Positions 42,466 to 51,985 of a stretch of 64,000 nt of DNA are shown here, piece by piece. The DNA lies in NCBI RefSeq assembly GCF_000820005.1, contig NZ_CDBL01000052.1, positions 1 to 64,000 on the forward strand, in the 5' to 3' direction. The number at the start of each line of letters is the position of its first letter. Position 1 is the stretch's first letter. The notes below the pieces were generated by a model that saw only the letters and a program-made list of their open reading frames with translations, made no database searches and had not been told where the DNA came from. This DNA comes from Aeromonas piscicola (GTDB taxonomy: Bacteria; Pseudomonadota; Gammaproteobacteria; Enterobacterales; Aeromonadaceae). The position numbers were made by a program, and so were the translations under genes.

Positions 42466-43998
42466 ATGTTTGAACTCAATCTGTTACCGGGCAAGATCTG
42501 CCTCAACACCCTGCGCCGCGTCAGCCGCGAGCCGGTCCATATCAGCCTGGATCCTGCCGCCCTGCCGGGGATCCACGCCTCCGCAGCCGTGGTCACCAAG
42601 GTGATCGAGCAAAACCGGGTGGTGTATGGCATCAATACCGGCTTTGGCCTGCTGGCCAACACCCGCATTCCGGTGGAGCAGCTCGATGAATTGCAGCGCT
42701 CCATCGTGCTTTCCCACGCCGCCGGCATCGGTACCTACATGGATGACGCCACTGTGCGGCTGATGATGGTGCTCAAGGTCAACTCGCTGGCGCGGGGCTT
42801 CTCCGGCATCCGCTTGACTGTGCTTGAGGCGCTGATGACCCTGATCAACGCCGAAGTCTATCCTGTGGTACCGAAGAAGGGCTCCGTCGGCGCCTCCGGC
42901 GATCTGGCGCCGCTGGCCCATATGAGCTGCTTATTGATTGGTGAAGGCAAGGCTCGCCACAAGGGCGAGCTGATGGACGCAGCCACGGCGCTGAAGATCG
43001 CGGGTCTCGAGCCCATCTCTCTGGCACCGAAGGAGGGACTGGCGCTGCTCAACGGCACCCAGGCCAGCACGGCGTTTGCGCTGGAAGGCCTGTTCCACGC
43101 CGAGGATCTGTTCGCCGGCGCCATCACCATAGGCGCCATGAGCGTGGAGGCGGCGCTGGGCAGTCGTCGTCCGTTCGATGCCCGCATCCATGAGGTGCGC
43201 GGTCAGCGTGGCCAGATCGATGCCGCCGCCTGCTATCGCCACCTGCTGGTGGATGGCAGCGAGATCGGCATGTCCCACCACAACTGCGAGAAGGTGCAGG
43301 ATCCCTACTCGTTGCGCTGCCAGCCCCAGGTGATGGGGGCCTGCCTGACCCAGATCCGTCAGTCTGCCGAGGTGCTGGTGTGCGAGGCCAATGCGGTCTC
43401 CGACAACCCGCTGGTGTTCGCCGAGGATGAGGAGATCCTCTCCGGTGGCAACTTCCACGCAGAGCCCGTGGCCTTCGCCGCCGACAATCTGGCGCTGGCT
43501 ATCGCCGAAATCGGGTCGTTGTCAGAGCGCCGCATGGCGCTGCTGATCGATTCCCGCATGTCGGGCCTGCCCGCCTTCCTGGTCAACAACGGCGGTGTCA
43601 ACTCGGGCTTCATGATCGCCCAGGTCACCTCGGCGGCGCTCGCCTCCGAGAACAAGAGCCTGGCTCATCCCGCCTCGGTAGACAGCCTGCCCACCTCCGC
43701 CAACCAGGAAGATCACGTCTCCATGGCCACCTTCGCGGCTCGCCGACTGGCGGACATGGCGGAGAACACCCGTGGCATACTGGCCGTCGAGCTGCTGGCG
43801 GCGGCGCAGGGGCTGGATTTCCGTGCTCCGCTGCGCACCACAGCGCTGCTGGAGCAGGCCAAGGGTAGGCTGCGGGCAGAGGTCAGCTTCTACGACAAGG
43901 ACAGGTACTTCTCGCCGGACATTGAAGCCGCAGCCGAGTTGCTGGCCAGGGCGAGTTACAACGACCTGATCCCGGCCGGTGTGCTGCCCAGCCTCTAA
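42466..43998 (+). CDS. hutH: Histidine ammonia-lyase
   Basis: 510 aa. The MIO cofactor is formed from Ala143-Ser144-Gly145 in [15 protein letters not shown]. Other family marks are [15 protein letters not shown] (about residue 53) and [19 protein letters not shown]. It deaminates histidine to urocanate, which is also the HutC inducer. Last gene of the operon, followed by a strong terminator. Confidence 0.95.
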   Translation: MFELNLLPGKICLNTLRRVSREPVHISLDPAALPGIHASAAVVTKVIEQNRVVYGINTGFGLLANTRIPVEQLDELQRSIVLSHAAGIGTYMDDATVRLMMVLKVNSLARGFSGIRLTVLEALMTLINAEVYPVVPKKGSVGASGDLAPLAHMSCLLIGEGKARHKGELMDAATALKIAGLEPISLAPKEGLALLNGTQASTAFALEGLFHAEDLFAGAITIGAMSVEAALGSRRPFDARIHEVRGQRGQIDAAACYRHLLVDGSEIGMSHHNCEKVQDPYSLRCQPQVMGACLTQIRQSAEVLVCEANAVSDNPLVFAEDEEILSGGNFHAEPVAFAADNLALAIAEIGSLSERRMALLIDSRMSGLPAFLVNNGGVNSGFMIAQVTSAALASENKSLAHPASVDSLPTSANQEDHVSMATFAARRLADMAENTRGILAVELLAAAQGLDFRAPLRTTALLEQAKGRLRAEVSFYDKDRYFSPDIEAAAELLARASYNDLIPAGVLPSL

Positions 43999-44017
43999 TC
44001 CCCATTCGTTTCATAGC

Positions 44018-44045
44018 AAAAGACCGCCCTCATGGGCGGTCTTTT
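44018..44045. terminator. Terminator between hutH and chaA
   Basis: Stem AAAAGACCGCCC-TCAT-GGGCGGTCTTTT, usable on both strands for convergent genes. Confidence 0.9.
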
Positions 44046-44068
44046 CGTTGCTGCGGTAGCGTGATCCG

Positions 44069-45166
44069 TTATTCGTGCTCAAACATCAGGAACAGGTAAA
44101 CCACGAACAACACCAGGTGGGTAGCACCATGCAGCACATTGGTGCGGCCGCTGCTGAAGGTCACTTTGCAGACCATAAGGGTGGTGACGAGCAGCACCAT
44201 GTCGGCGGCGGAGAGGCCGAGACGCACCTCCTGGCCCAGCATGGCGCCGATGAACAGCACGGCCGGTACTGTCAGGGCTATGGTAGCCAGCACAGAGCCG
44301 AAATAGAGGTTCATGGCCCGTTGCAACTGGTTGTTGAAGGCTGCCTTGATGGCACCGACTGCCTCGGGGGCCAGTACGATACAGGCCACGATAAAGCCAC
44401 CCAGCGCAGGAGGCGCCGCCATGATCTTCACGCCGAAGTTGATGGGCACGGCCAGGGTCTTGGCCAGCAGGATCACCACCACCAGATAGGCGAGCAGCAG
44501 TATGGTGTGATAGACGTTGCTGCGCAGCGGGCCGTGGTGCTCCTCGTAATCCTCGTGGTCGCTGTCGACGAAGAAGTGGCTGTGGCTGCGGGTCTGGATC
44601 AGCAGGAAGATACCGTAGAGCAGGATGGAGATGATGATCAGCATCCAGGACATGGGGCTCGACATGCTGCCAATGGTGCCGCCCCGGGTGAAGTTGGGCA
44701 GCACCAGGCAGAGCAGGGCCAGCGGTATGATGGCCACCAGGTAGGATTTGACACCATCCAGATTGAAGCTCTGGGTGTGGTAGCGCCAGCCGCCAAACAG
44801 CAGGGTGAAGCCCACCAGGCCATTGGTGACCAGCATCACCACGGCAAACATGGTGTCACGGGCCATCACGGGATTGGGGTCGCCGGTCAGCATGACGGAG
44901 GAGATCATCACCACTTCCAGCGAGATGACGGAGAGCGTCAGGATAAGGGTGCCGAAGGGTTCACCCAGCTTGATGGCGAGGGCATCCGAGTGGCGTACCA
45001 CAGAGAAGATGGCCCAGGTGACGATGGCAAGCAGCGCCGCCGAGACAGGCAGATAAATCCCGAGCGGAGTGGCCTCTGTCAGCAGGTCACTGCCCAGCGT
45101 CTTGAAAAACAGCAGGGTCAGCAGGCCAACGGGCAGGGCAATCTCTTGCCGGATAAATGACTTCAT
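44069..45166 (-). CDS. chaA: ChaA-type Ca2+/H+ (Na+, K+) antiporter
   Basis: 365 aa CaCA-family protein with 11 membrane segments in two homologous halves. Alpha-repeat motifs GEPFGTLILTLSVISLEVVM (about residue 70) and ACIVLAPEAVGAIKAAFNNQ (about 262). A His/Asp/Glu-rich cytosolic loop (HSHFFVDSDHEDYEEHHGPL) sits between the halves and may bind metal. Exports Ca2+, Na+ or K+ in exchange for protons at alkaline pH. ATG at 45166 (MKSFIRQ) is the likely start; 45172 is an alternative. Confidence 0.9.
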   Translation of the reverse strand: MKSFIRQEIALPVGLLTLLFFKTLGSDLLTEATPLGIYLPVSAALLAIVTWAIFSVVRHSDALAIKLGEPFGTLILTLSVISLEVVMISSVMLTGDPNPVMARDTMFAVVMLVTNGLVGFTLLFGGWRYHTQSFNLDGVKSYLVAIIPLALLCLVLPNFTRGGTIGSMSSPMSWMLIIISILLYGIFLLIQTRSHSHFFVDSDHEDYEEHHGPLRSNVYHTILLLAYLVVVILLAKTLAVPINFGVKIMAAPPALGGFIVACIVLAPEAVGAIKAAFNNQLQRAMNLYFGSVLATIALTVPAVLFIGAMLGQEVRLGLSAADMVLLVTTLMVCKVTFSSGRTNVLHGATHLVLFVVYLFLMFEHE

Positions 45167-45429
45167 AGGCAATGGTTCTCATCTCGGGGCGGCCTGGGCC
45201 GACGGGGTATGGAGGCAAAACGCGCCGCCACGGGTGTGGCAAGCCTGCTAATGATAAAGGGAGTTGTACTGCCTGGGGAAAATCATTTTGTTGCAAGATG
45301 TAATTTGCCGCAGCCGCCCGGTCGAGCCGGGATATAGATAGGTATCAACCCGGTTACTGCGTAGCATGGGGTCATGCCGGTCGAATTCATGCTTCTGTGG
45401 GTCTGGCTGCATCCCGACCAGGGACTCCC

Positions 45430-46080
45430 ATGTCTGTTGTGCGTCTGCGTTATCACACCATAGAGTTTGGCGAACTCGACATCCACCTGCGTACTTTGCG
45501 CGACAACCAGCAGTTCTCCGATGACGAGGGGGAGGCAGAGGCGCTCGGCATCTCCTCGGCGTTCTGGCCGCTGTTTGGCATCGTCTGGGACTCCGGCAAT
45601 GTGCTGGCCCATCTGATGGTGGAGCACGAGGTGGCGGATCTGCGGATCCTGGAGGTGGGGTGCGGCATAGCCCTGGCGAGTCTGGTGCTCAACCACAGGC
45701 TGGCGGACATCACGGCCACCGATTATCACCCGGAGGCGGGGGCCTTTCTGGCGGCCAACGTGCTGCTCAACAAGGGGGCGCTCATCCCCTTCATCCGTAC
45801 CGGTTGGGAAGATGCCGTCACCGAGCTGGGCCGCTTCGATCTCATCATAGGCAGCGATCTGCTCTATGAGCGCGGCCAGGTCGAGACCCTGGCCGGTTTT
45901 ATCGAGCAGCATGCCAAGTCGCACTGCGAGGTGATCCTGGTGGATCCGGGCCGTGGTCAGCAGGGCCGCTTCAGCAAGCGGATGATGAGCCTGGGTTATG
46001 CGCACAGCCAGTACAAGCCGCTGGATGTGAGCTATCTGAGCCAACCCTTTCGCGGCCAGATACTGCAATACCGGCGTTAA
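45430..46080 (+). CDS. Class I SAM-dependent methyltransferase
   Basis: 216 aa. SAM motif LRILEVGCGIALASLVLNH (about residue 68), then ITATDYHPEAGAFLAANVLL and the motif IV-like FDLIIGSDLLYE. Closest by pattern to the nicotinamide/METTL-type methyltransferases (methyltransf_16), which can act on proteins. Substrate unknown. ATG at 45430. The gene ends tail-to-tail with the EAL gene, overlapping by four bases. Confidence 0.8.
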   Translation: MSVVRLRYHTIEFGELDIHLRTLRDNQQFSDDEGEAEALGISSAFWPLFGIVWDSGNVLAHLMVEHEVADLRILEVGCGIALASLVLNHRLADITATDYHPEAGAFLAANVLLNKGALIPFIRTGWEDAVTELGRFDLIIGSDLLYERGQVETLAGFIEQHAKSHCEVILVDPGRGQQGRFSKRMMSLGYAHSQYKPLDVSYLSQPFRGQILQYRR

Positions 46081-47666
46081 CCTTTCTCACCGGCATGGTT
46101 CTGTCGCCATGCCAACTGCCAGATCTGCAGCTGGGTCAAGGCCATGGGCCTGGCATACACATAGCCCTGGATCAGATGCACCCCGTGCTGGTGCAGATAG
46201 TCGACCTGTTCCCCCGTTTCGACCCCCTCGGCGATCATCTCCATGCCGGATCCGTGACCGAAGGCGATGATTGAGTCCAGCAGCGTTCGCTTGAGGTCGT
46301 CCGTGCCTATGGTGTCGACGAACATCTTGTCGATCTTGATCTGGCGGATGCCGAGTCGCTGCAGGTAGGCGAAGCCGCCATAGCCGGTGCCAAAATCATC
46401 CAGCTTGAAGTGATAGCCCAGCTGCTGCAGTGCCGTGATCTCCCTGATCGCCGCCTTGATATCGGTGATCGGCTTGCGTTCGGTCAGCTCGAAGGTGAGC
46501 CGGGTCGGGGAGGGCCAGCCGTGTCGCTGCAACAGGGAGCGCAGATGGGGTTGCTCCAGGTGGGTGGCCACTATGTTGACGCTGACCCACTGCGCCGGTG
46601 CCAACCGGGGAAGATCCGTCATGATCCGCTCCAGCAGCTGTTCCGTCATCGGCAGGATCAGCCCCTGCTCCTCCGCGTAGTCGATGAAGGCGCCGGGCGG
46701 CACCAGCTCGCGCCCCCGCTGCCAGCGCAGCAGTGCCTCGAAGCCAACCACCTGCTGACTGCGGCTATCCACTATGGGCTGATAGAAGGGGACAAATTCC
46801 CGTCGGGTCAGCCCGGCTTGCAGCAAACCCTTAAGGGAGCGCCGATAGTTGCGCAGCCCCCAGTAGGCGGCCACCAGCAAGACCCCCAGCGCGCCGCCAT
46901 ACCCGAGCCCATAGTGCCGTGCCTGCTGCCGGGCATAGCGCTCCAGCGCCTGGCCCGCCCACAGGGTCTGCCTTATCTGATTCTCGGGCTCAAGAAAGCT
47001 CAGGCTCTGGCTGCCCTCTTCCTGTTTGATGGATTTGTTTCCTCGGGGGAAGAGCGAGGCCAGCTTGCCCGCATTTTGCTGGCTGAATTCAAGGTAGAAG
47101 CAGTCGGCACAAGGGGTTTGCAACAGGGCATGGCTCCAGCTGTTGTTCAGCACCCAGTAGGCGGTGTTGCCGTTGTGCCGGAAGTAGGCGACCAGCTCCT
47201 GCTCGGTATTGAACTGAGCCGGCGTGGCTGCCACCCCGAATTGCTCCTGCGCGGAATAGGGCGGCAGTTCGGCAGTGGTAAAGGGGATAAGGAACCCCAG
47301 GCTGGAGCAGTTCGCCCCGGAGGCCAGGATGAGGCCCTGCAGGCGAATATGGAGGTTATAGAAGCGGGGACCCCGAAGCAGTGCCATGTCCTCGGGTCCG
47401 CAGTCGAAGGCGAACTGGGACAGCTGTGTGCGGATACTCTCATCCAGCGCCTTGTGACGCTCTGTCAGCGCAGCCTCTATCTCCTCCCGTTTCTGTTGCA
47501 ACATATGGCGTGCCAGCGGCTTGCCGAGCAATTGGCTGAGGGGCAGACACGCCAGCACGGGCAAACAGAACAGCAGCAGACTGATCCAGAGAGGGGAAAT
47601 TCGTCGCAAGGTACACCTGCCTGATGGGGAGATGGGATGTATATGAGCTGCAATATCATAGTGCAT
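46077..47666 (-). CDS. CSS-motif EAL phosphodiesterase
   Basis: About 529 aa if started at ATG 47666; a TTG at 47609 (LRRISPLW) with AGGTG upstream fits other CSS proteins better. Membrane anchor near the start (WISLLLFCLPVLACLPLSQL), periplasmic CSS domain with the redox pair in GANCSSLGF, second membrane segment (GGALGVLLVAAYWGLRNY), then an EAL domain with active residues intact (FEALLRW, NIVATHLEQ, ELTERK, DDFGTGYGG, KIDKMFVD, EGVET). It degrades cyclic-di-GMP, gated by DsbA/DsbB-type thiol state. Neighbour csrD belongs to the same biofilm-motility network. Confidence 0.88.
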   Translation of the reverse strand: MHYDIAAHIHPISPSGRCTLRRISPLWISLLLFCLPVLACLPLSQLLGKPLARHMLQQKREEIEAALTERHKALDESIRTQLSQFAFDCGPEDMALLRGPRFYNLHIRLQGLILASGANCSSLGFLIPFTTAELPPYSAQEQFGVAATPAQFNTEQELVAYFRHNGNTAYWVLNNSWSHALLQTPCADCFYLEFSQQNAGKLASLFPRGNKSIKQEEGSQSLSFLEPENQIRQTLWAGQALERYARQQARHYGLGYGGALGVLLVAAYWGLRNYRRSLKGLLQAGLTRREFVPFYQPIVDSRSQQVVGFEALLRWQRGRELVPPGAFIDYAEEQGLILPMTEQLLERIMTDLPRLAPAQWVSVNIVATHLEQPHLRSLLQRHGWPSPTRLTFELTERKPITDIKAAIREITALQQLGYHFKLDDFGTGYGGFAYLQRLGIRQIKIDKMFVDTIGTDDLKRTLLDSIIAFGHGSGMEMIAEGVETGEQVDYLHQHGVHLIQGYVYARPMALTQLQIWQLAWRQNHAGEKG

Positions 47667-47789
47667 TAGCTACATCGATTTGAGCTGCTCATTCCTCACT
47701 CGCAACGACAAATTATAACAACATGATAAATAAAGACTTTGTTAAATCAGGTGATGAAGATTCAATCGCTTACCTGTCATAAATGACAA

Positions 47790-47818
47790 TTGTCCAGCTT
47801 ATCTGAAGCGGCTAGAGT
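47790..47818 (+). promoter_or_regulatory. Predicted promoter of a small RNA upstream of csrD
   Basis: -35 TTGTCC (47790-47795), exactly 17-bp spacer, -10 TAGAGT (47813-47818). Predicted start near 47825. Confidence 0.5.
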
Positions 47819-47824
47819 AGCCGT

Positions 47825-47938
47825 GCGGTTTGACTCACCGTGTGTTCAATACTCCTGTATCTGTTTTTTTGTCAGTAGCACAGAGTGTTAGTTTTGATAT
47901 GAGTGTTTCTTTCGGTCCCCTTAGTGGGACCATTTTTC
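47825..47938 (+). ncRNA. Candidate small RNA of about 115 nt
   Basis: A promoter and a terminator frame a gene-free stretch of about 115 bases between the EAL gene and csrD. It has U-rich single-strand segments (CTGTTTTTTTGTC) and ends in a GGTCCC / GGGACC hairpin. No recognised RNA family and no usable ORF. Could be an Hfq-type small RNA, judging only from its layout. Confidence 0.5.
47914..47938 (+). terminator. Terminator of the candidate small RNA
   Basis: Stem GGTCCC-CTTAGT-GGGACC then ATTTTTCTG. Confidence 0.7.
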
Positions 47939-48153
47939 TGCCTGAAATTCCCTGATCCTGTCGCCCATCTTCCGTTTCCTGCCCCTGTGGTCATTTTTCA
48001 CGACCGGCTCGCCGTCAGGCTTGGTGTTCCGGTGCCCATTTGGTTATGCTCGCCCGCTTAATTCCAGAAGCGGGATCTTCGTCCATAGGCGCGCTTCGGC
48101 GTTGGCTGATACGATGAAGCCACATGGATGTTGTCGGGCATACGGAAAAGCAC
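47939..48153. other. Leader region of csrD
   Basis: About 215 bases with no gene. It contains a GGAAAAG ribosome site before csrD and an imperfect hairpin near 48060-48110. No promoter hexamers stand out. Confidence 0.4.
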
Positions 48154-50082
48154 ATGAAACTGACTACTCAGCTTGTCTCGTTTATTACCCTGTGCGTGAT
48201 CGCCGCCATGGCTATGGTACTGCTCGGCGGGGTATTCAGCTTTCGTGAACTGGGCATGGAGCTGCAGCAAAAGAAGGTCAACTCCCTGGTCGAGATCATC
48301 GACAAGCAGCTGGAGGTGGCTGACGACCACCAGGATCTCACCCGCTGGCTGCCGACCCTGCTGCGTTCGGCCCATGTGGTGGAACTGGAGATCCGGCAGG
48401 GCAAGCAGCGGGTCTACTGGTTTCGCGACGTGCAGCAGCAGACCGACGAGAGTCTGCTGATCCCCTATAGCCAACCCATCTCCCATCAGACCGGCATGCA
48501 GGCGGACTTCAAACTGGAGCGGCCGTTCAAGGAGTTTGAATACTCCATGCAGGCCATGTCCGGCATCTCCCTCGGCGTCTTCATCGTCATCTTCGGACTC
48601 TGGTACTCCATTCGCTGGCTGCGGTTGCAACTGCGGGGCGCCGAGCTGCTGGCCGAGCGCGCCCAGCTGATCCTCGACAACAAGCTCACCAAGCTGGCGC
48701 ACGATCCTGCCGATGAGTGGCCCGTCTCTGCCAGTCAGGCCATCGACTATCTGCTGGCCGAGCTGGCGGATGCCCGCAAGGAGCGCAGCCGTTTCGACAA
48801 CTTCATCCGCAGCAACGCCTTCGTCGACAAGATGACCGGCATAGGCAACCGCCTGTTCTTCGACAACCGACTGGAGAGCGCCATCATGGAGGCGAGCGTG
48901 ATGAGCGGCGGCGTACTGCTGATCGAGCTCGCCGGTCTGGAGGACCTGGATCCCGAGCTGAGCGGGCGCCAGAGCCAGGAGCTGCTGATGGAGGCGAGTG
49001 CCTCCATCGCCGCCTTCGTGCGCAAGCACAACGGCGCCCTGCAGGCCCGCTATGCCGGTCAGGTGTTCGCCGTGCTGCTGCCCAACATGTCCGAGAGCGA
49101 GATGGTGGACGGGGCGGGTCAGCTGCACAAGAGCCTGCAGCGGCTGCACTGGCCCGAGGCGGTCAATGTCGAGACCGCCGTCTACCTCGGCGCGGTCTGC
49201 TACCAGGCACAGGATTCCCTGCTCAAGGTGCAGGAAGAGGCCGAGCTGGCGCTCAAGAGCGCGCGGCTGCAGGGTCACACCGGCTGGTTCCTCTACGAGA
49301 AGCAGCTGGATGAGGAGCAGAGCAGCAAGGGCACGGTACGCTGGCGCACCCTGATCGGCCGCCGCATCGAGGAGCACGGCATCGACTTCTACGTACAGCC
49401 GGTGCAGCAGGAGCGGGATCAGGTGGTGTTGCAGCAGGACTTGCTGATCCGCATTCACGATGAGCAGGGGCGGGAGTTGCAGGCCGGTGTCTTCATGCCG
49501 ATGGCCGAGAAGGCGGGGCTGCTGTTGCCGCTGGATCGGCTGGTGGCGGAGCAGACCCTGCGGCTGCTGCGTCAGCGCTCAGAGCAGAGCTGCCCCATCA
49601 GCCTGACCCTCTGCGCCCAGAGCCTGCTGCACCGCGAGTTTCAGCGCTGGCTCTTCTTCGATCTGTTCCAGCTGCCGCGCAGCACCAACGAGCGGTTGAT
49701 CCTGCAATTATCTGAAGCTCAGGTGACTCGCCACTACGAGGCGCTCAAGCGGCCGCTGCGGGCGCTGCGCATGCTGGGCTGCCAGCTGGCCATCGATCAC
49801 GCCGGTCAGGATGTGGTGAGTACCCAATACATCAAGGAGTTCGAGATCAACTTCCTCAAGCTCCACCCCAGTCTGGTGCGGGAGATCCACACCCGTCAGG
49901 TCAACCAGATGGCGGTACGCAGCCTGGTGGGGGGCTGCGCCAATACCCGCACCCGGGTCATCGCCGTGGGGGTGGAGAGTGGCGACGAGTGGAAGATGCT
50001 GCGCCACCTCGGCGTCCATGCCGGGCAGGGGCCCTGGTTCGCCGAACCGGAGCGGTTGGTGATGGAGCCGGCCGGCGCCTGA
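48154..50082 (+). CDS. csrD: CsrD (MshH): RNase E targeting factor for CsrB/CsrC decay
   Basis: 642 aa. Two N-terminal membrane segments frame a HAMP-like linker (residues 8-29 and 132-155), then degenerate GGDEF and EAL domains. The GGDEF site reads YAGQVFAVLL and the EAL site reads DLLIRIHDE, so both catalytic signatures are lost, as in E. coli CsrD. CsrD does not make or break cyclic-di-GMP but steers RNase E to CsrB and CsrC. In vibrios the same gene is called mshH and opens the MSHA locus, as here. ATG at 48154 with GGAAAAG. The csrB gene lies 46 kb away in this window. Confidence 0.9.
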   Translation: MKLTTQLVSFITLCVIAAMAMVLLGGVFSFRELGMELQQKKVNSLVEIIDKQLEVADDHQDLTRWLPTLLRSAHVVELEIRQGKQRVYWFRDVQQQTDESLLIPYSQPISHQTGMQADFKLERPFKEFEYSMQAMSGISLGVFIVIFGLWYSIRWLRLQLRGAELLAERAQLILDNKLTKLAHDPADEWPVSASQAIDYLLAELADARKERSRFDNFIRSNAFVDKMTGIGNRLFFDNRLESAIMEASVMSGGVLLIELAGLEDLDPELSGRQSQELLMEASASIAAFVRKHNGALQARYAGQVFAVLLPNMSESEMVDGAGQLHKSLQRLHWPEAVNVETAVYLGAVCYQAQDSLLKVQEEAELALKSARLQGHTGWFLYEKQLDEEQSSKGTVRWRTLIGRRIEEHGIDFYVQPVQQERDQVVLQQDLLIRIHDEQGRELQAGVFMPMAEKAGLLLPLDRLVAEQTLRLLRQRSEQSCPISLTLCAQSLLHREFQRWLFFDLFQLPRSTNERLILQLSEAQVTRHYEALKRPLRALRMLGCQLAIDHAGQDVVSTQYIKEFEINFLKLHPSLVREIHTRQVNQMAVRSLVGGCANTRTRVIAVGVESGDEWKMLRHLGVHAGQGPWFAEPERLVMEPAGA

Positions 50083-50104
50083 TCCGGTGACCGCAGGGCA
50101 GCCT

Positions 50105-51052
50105 TCAGATCCGGCCCTGTTCTTTCAAACCCAGAAGCCCCTGCATGCCACCCGTGTGGATAAAGACTATCTTGCTGCCGCGGGGGATGTGCCCGGCCGC
50201 CAGTTCGCGAAACAGGCCCCACATGGCCTTGCCGCTGTAGATGGGCTCAAGCGGCAGGCCCGTCTCTGCACTGAAGGCTTGCACCCACTGCCAGAGGGCC
50301 GGGCTGAATTTGGCATAGCCGCCACCATGGTGATCCAGCGCTATCTGCCAGCCGGGAGTGGTGGCCGCGGCCGGGTGAAGGCGGCGCACCTCGTCGGCGA
50401 TGAAGTTTGCCCCTTTCAGTACCGCGATGGCGAGGATCCGCTCCTGCTCCCGTTTGCCGGCGATGAGGCCAGCCAAGGTGCCGCCGCTGGCGCAGGGCAG
50501 CACCCAGAGATCCGGCGAGAAGGGCACCTCGCCGACCAGCTCGGCCACCCCGGGAATGGCGAGCGGGCTGCTGCCTCCTTCCGGCACTATCAGGGTATCG
50601 GGCGCCGTGAACTGGGCCAGCCAGTGCGGATCCTGCCGCCGCCGGTAACTCTGGCGGTCGACAAAAATGAGATCCATGCCCCAGTCTTTTGCCGCGCTCA
50701 GGGTGGAATTGCTGGCGGCATCCGGTTCACCGCGTATGATGCCGGTAGTGTTAAGGCCGGATTGGCACCCTGCCGCTGCCAGTGCATGGATGTGGTTGGA
50801 GTAGGCCCCACCAAACGAGATCAGGTGCCGTATGCCCTGCTCCTGGGCGTGTTGCAGCTGGTACTTGAGCTTGCGCCATTTGTTGCCCGAGATGGTCGGG
50901 TGGATCAGGTCATCCCGCTTGCACCAGAGCGTTACGCCATGCGCGGTCAGCAGAGGGTGCGAGATGGCCTGGAGCGGCGAGGGAAGCATAGTCGGTTGCA
51001 GGGCAAACGCCTGCGGGCGGGTCGAACTGGGTAACAATGAGTAATCCGTCAT
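50105..51052 (-). CDS. PLP-dependent D-cysteine desulfhydrase / ACC deaminase family protein
   Basis: 315 aa of the tryptophan-synthase-beta fold. PLP lysine in HPTISGNKWRKLKYQL (about residue 58), then ISFGGAYSNHIHALAAAG (cofactor stacking) and SGGTLAGLIAG (phosphate loop). It removes a thiol from D-cysteine or ammonia from 1-aminocyclopropane-1-carboxylate; the two activities cannot be separated by eye. It lies between csrD and mshI on the opposite strand, so it is an extra gene relative to a simple csrD-msh order. Confidence 0.85.
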   Translation of the reverse strand: MTDYSLLPSSTRPQAFALQPTMLPSPLQAISHPLLTAHGVTLWCKRDDLIHPTISGNKWRKLKYQLQHAQEQGIRHLISFGGAYSNHIHALAAAGCQSGLNTTGIIRGEPDAASNSTLSAAKDWGMDLIFVDRQSYRRRQDPHWLAQFTAPDTLIVPEGGSSPLAIPGVAELVGEVPFSPDLWVLPCASGGTLAGLIAGKREQERILAIAVLKGANFIADEVRRLHPAAATTPGWQIALDHHGGGYAKFSPALWQWVQAFSAETGLPLEPIYSGKAMWGLFRELAAGHIPRGSKIVFIHTGGMQGLLGLKEQGRI

Positions 51053-51121
51053 TTATCTGGAGGCTAATGCCCTGTTTATGCTAAGGTTTAATGCGTTTTA
51101 TGCAGCCAGGTGCGGGTTTCA

Positions 51122-51985
51122 ATGAAACAACTTTTCAGACGTTCGACCCCAAGCCGTCAGGTGGGGCTCCTGCTTGCCAGCGACCGGATCATGCTGGCCT
51201 CGCTGGGCAACCCCCCTGTCTTCGCCACCCGCGCCATCAACGGCCCGCAAGAGTGGCCGCTTGCCATGAGCGAGCTGTTCAGCCGCCATGGCCTCGCCAA
51301 GTCTAAGGTGCGGGTCGCCCTCGCCGCCAGCCTTTATCAGCAAGTCCAGATCGACAAGCCCGCCGTGCCCGAGGCCGAAATGGCCGGAGCTCTGCCCTGG
51401 GCGGTCAAGGATTACGTCAATGAGCCCGTATTGCAGCTCGCCATGGACTACGTGGATTTGCCCACGCCGCCAGCCGGTCGGCCGCGCATCAGCGTGATCT
51501 GCGTGCCCAAAACGCGGGTGCAGCAGTTGGCGGATGCGGTCAACGGCATTGCCATTCTGGATGCCATCGTCAGCGACGAGCTGGCCATGACGGCACTCTA
51601 TGAGGCCGACAACGCGGTGCGCATGTTGCTGTGGCAGCCCAGGGGGCAGGATCTGCAATTGTTGGTATTCCATCAGGGTGGCCTTTGCTTCTCCCGCCAG
51701 TTGCGTGGCTTCACCGCCCTCACTGGCGAGCATGAGCCGGACAGCATGCTGCTCGACTCGCTGGCGCTGGAGATCCAGCGCTCCCTCGATTACCTGGTCG
51801 GCCAGCTCAAGCTGCCGGATCTGGGTCAGATGCAGCTCGCCATCGCCTCCTCCTTTATCGGCACCCTGGTGCGCCACATGGAACAGACCTTCGGCTTCGC
51901 CGTCTCCGCCATGGCCAACAAAGCTGTGTTAGCCGGGGTTGAATATCTCTCGGCCTATGCTGCCGCTATCGGGGAGGATGCCTGA
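51122..51985 (+). CDS. mshI: MSHA biogenesis protein MshI
   Basis: 287 aa, a PilM-like cytoplasmic protein. MKQLFRRSTPSRQVGLLLAS start, then ALPWAVKDYVNEPVLQLAMD and SFIGTLVRHMEQTFGFAVSA. It belongs to the assembly platform of the MSHA pilus, corresponding to PilM of other type IV pili. Its stop overlaps the next start (TGATG). First plus-strand gene of the structural operon, with a 69-base gap to the divergent PLP gene holding the likely promoter. Confidence 0.88.
   Translation: MKQLFRRSTPSRQVGLLLASDRIMLASLGNPPVFATRAINGPQEWPLAMSELFSRHGLAKSKVRVALAASLYQQVQIDKPAVPEAEMAGALPWAVKDYVNEPVLQLAMDYVDLPTPPAGRPRISVICVPKTRVQQLADAVNGIAILDAIVSDELAMTALYEADNAVRMLLWQPRGQDLQLLVFHQGGLCFSRQLRGFTALTGEHEPDSMLLDSLALEIQRSLDYLVGQLKLPDLGQMQLAIASSFIGTLVRHMEQTFGFAVSAMANKAVLAGVEYLSAYAAAIGEDA

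Noticed and set aside
40692-42728. 678-codon minus-strand frame
   Set aside because: Antisense to hutU and the start of hutH, with no recognisable domains.
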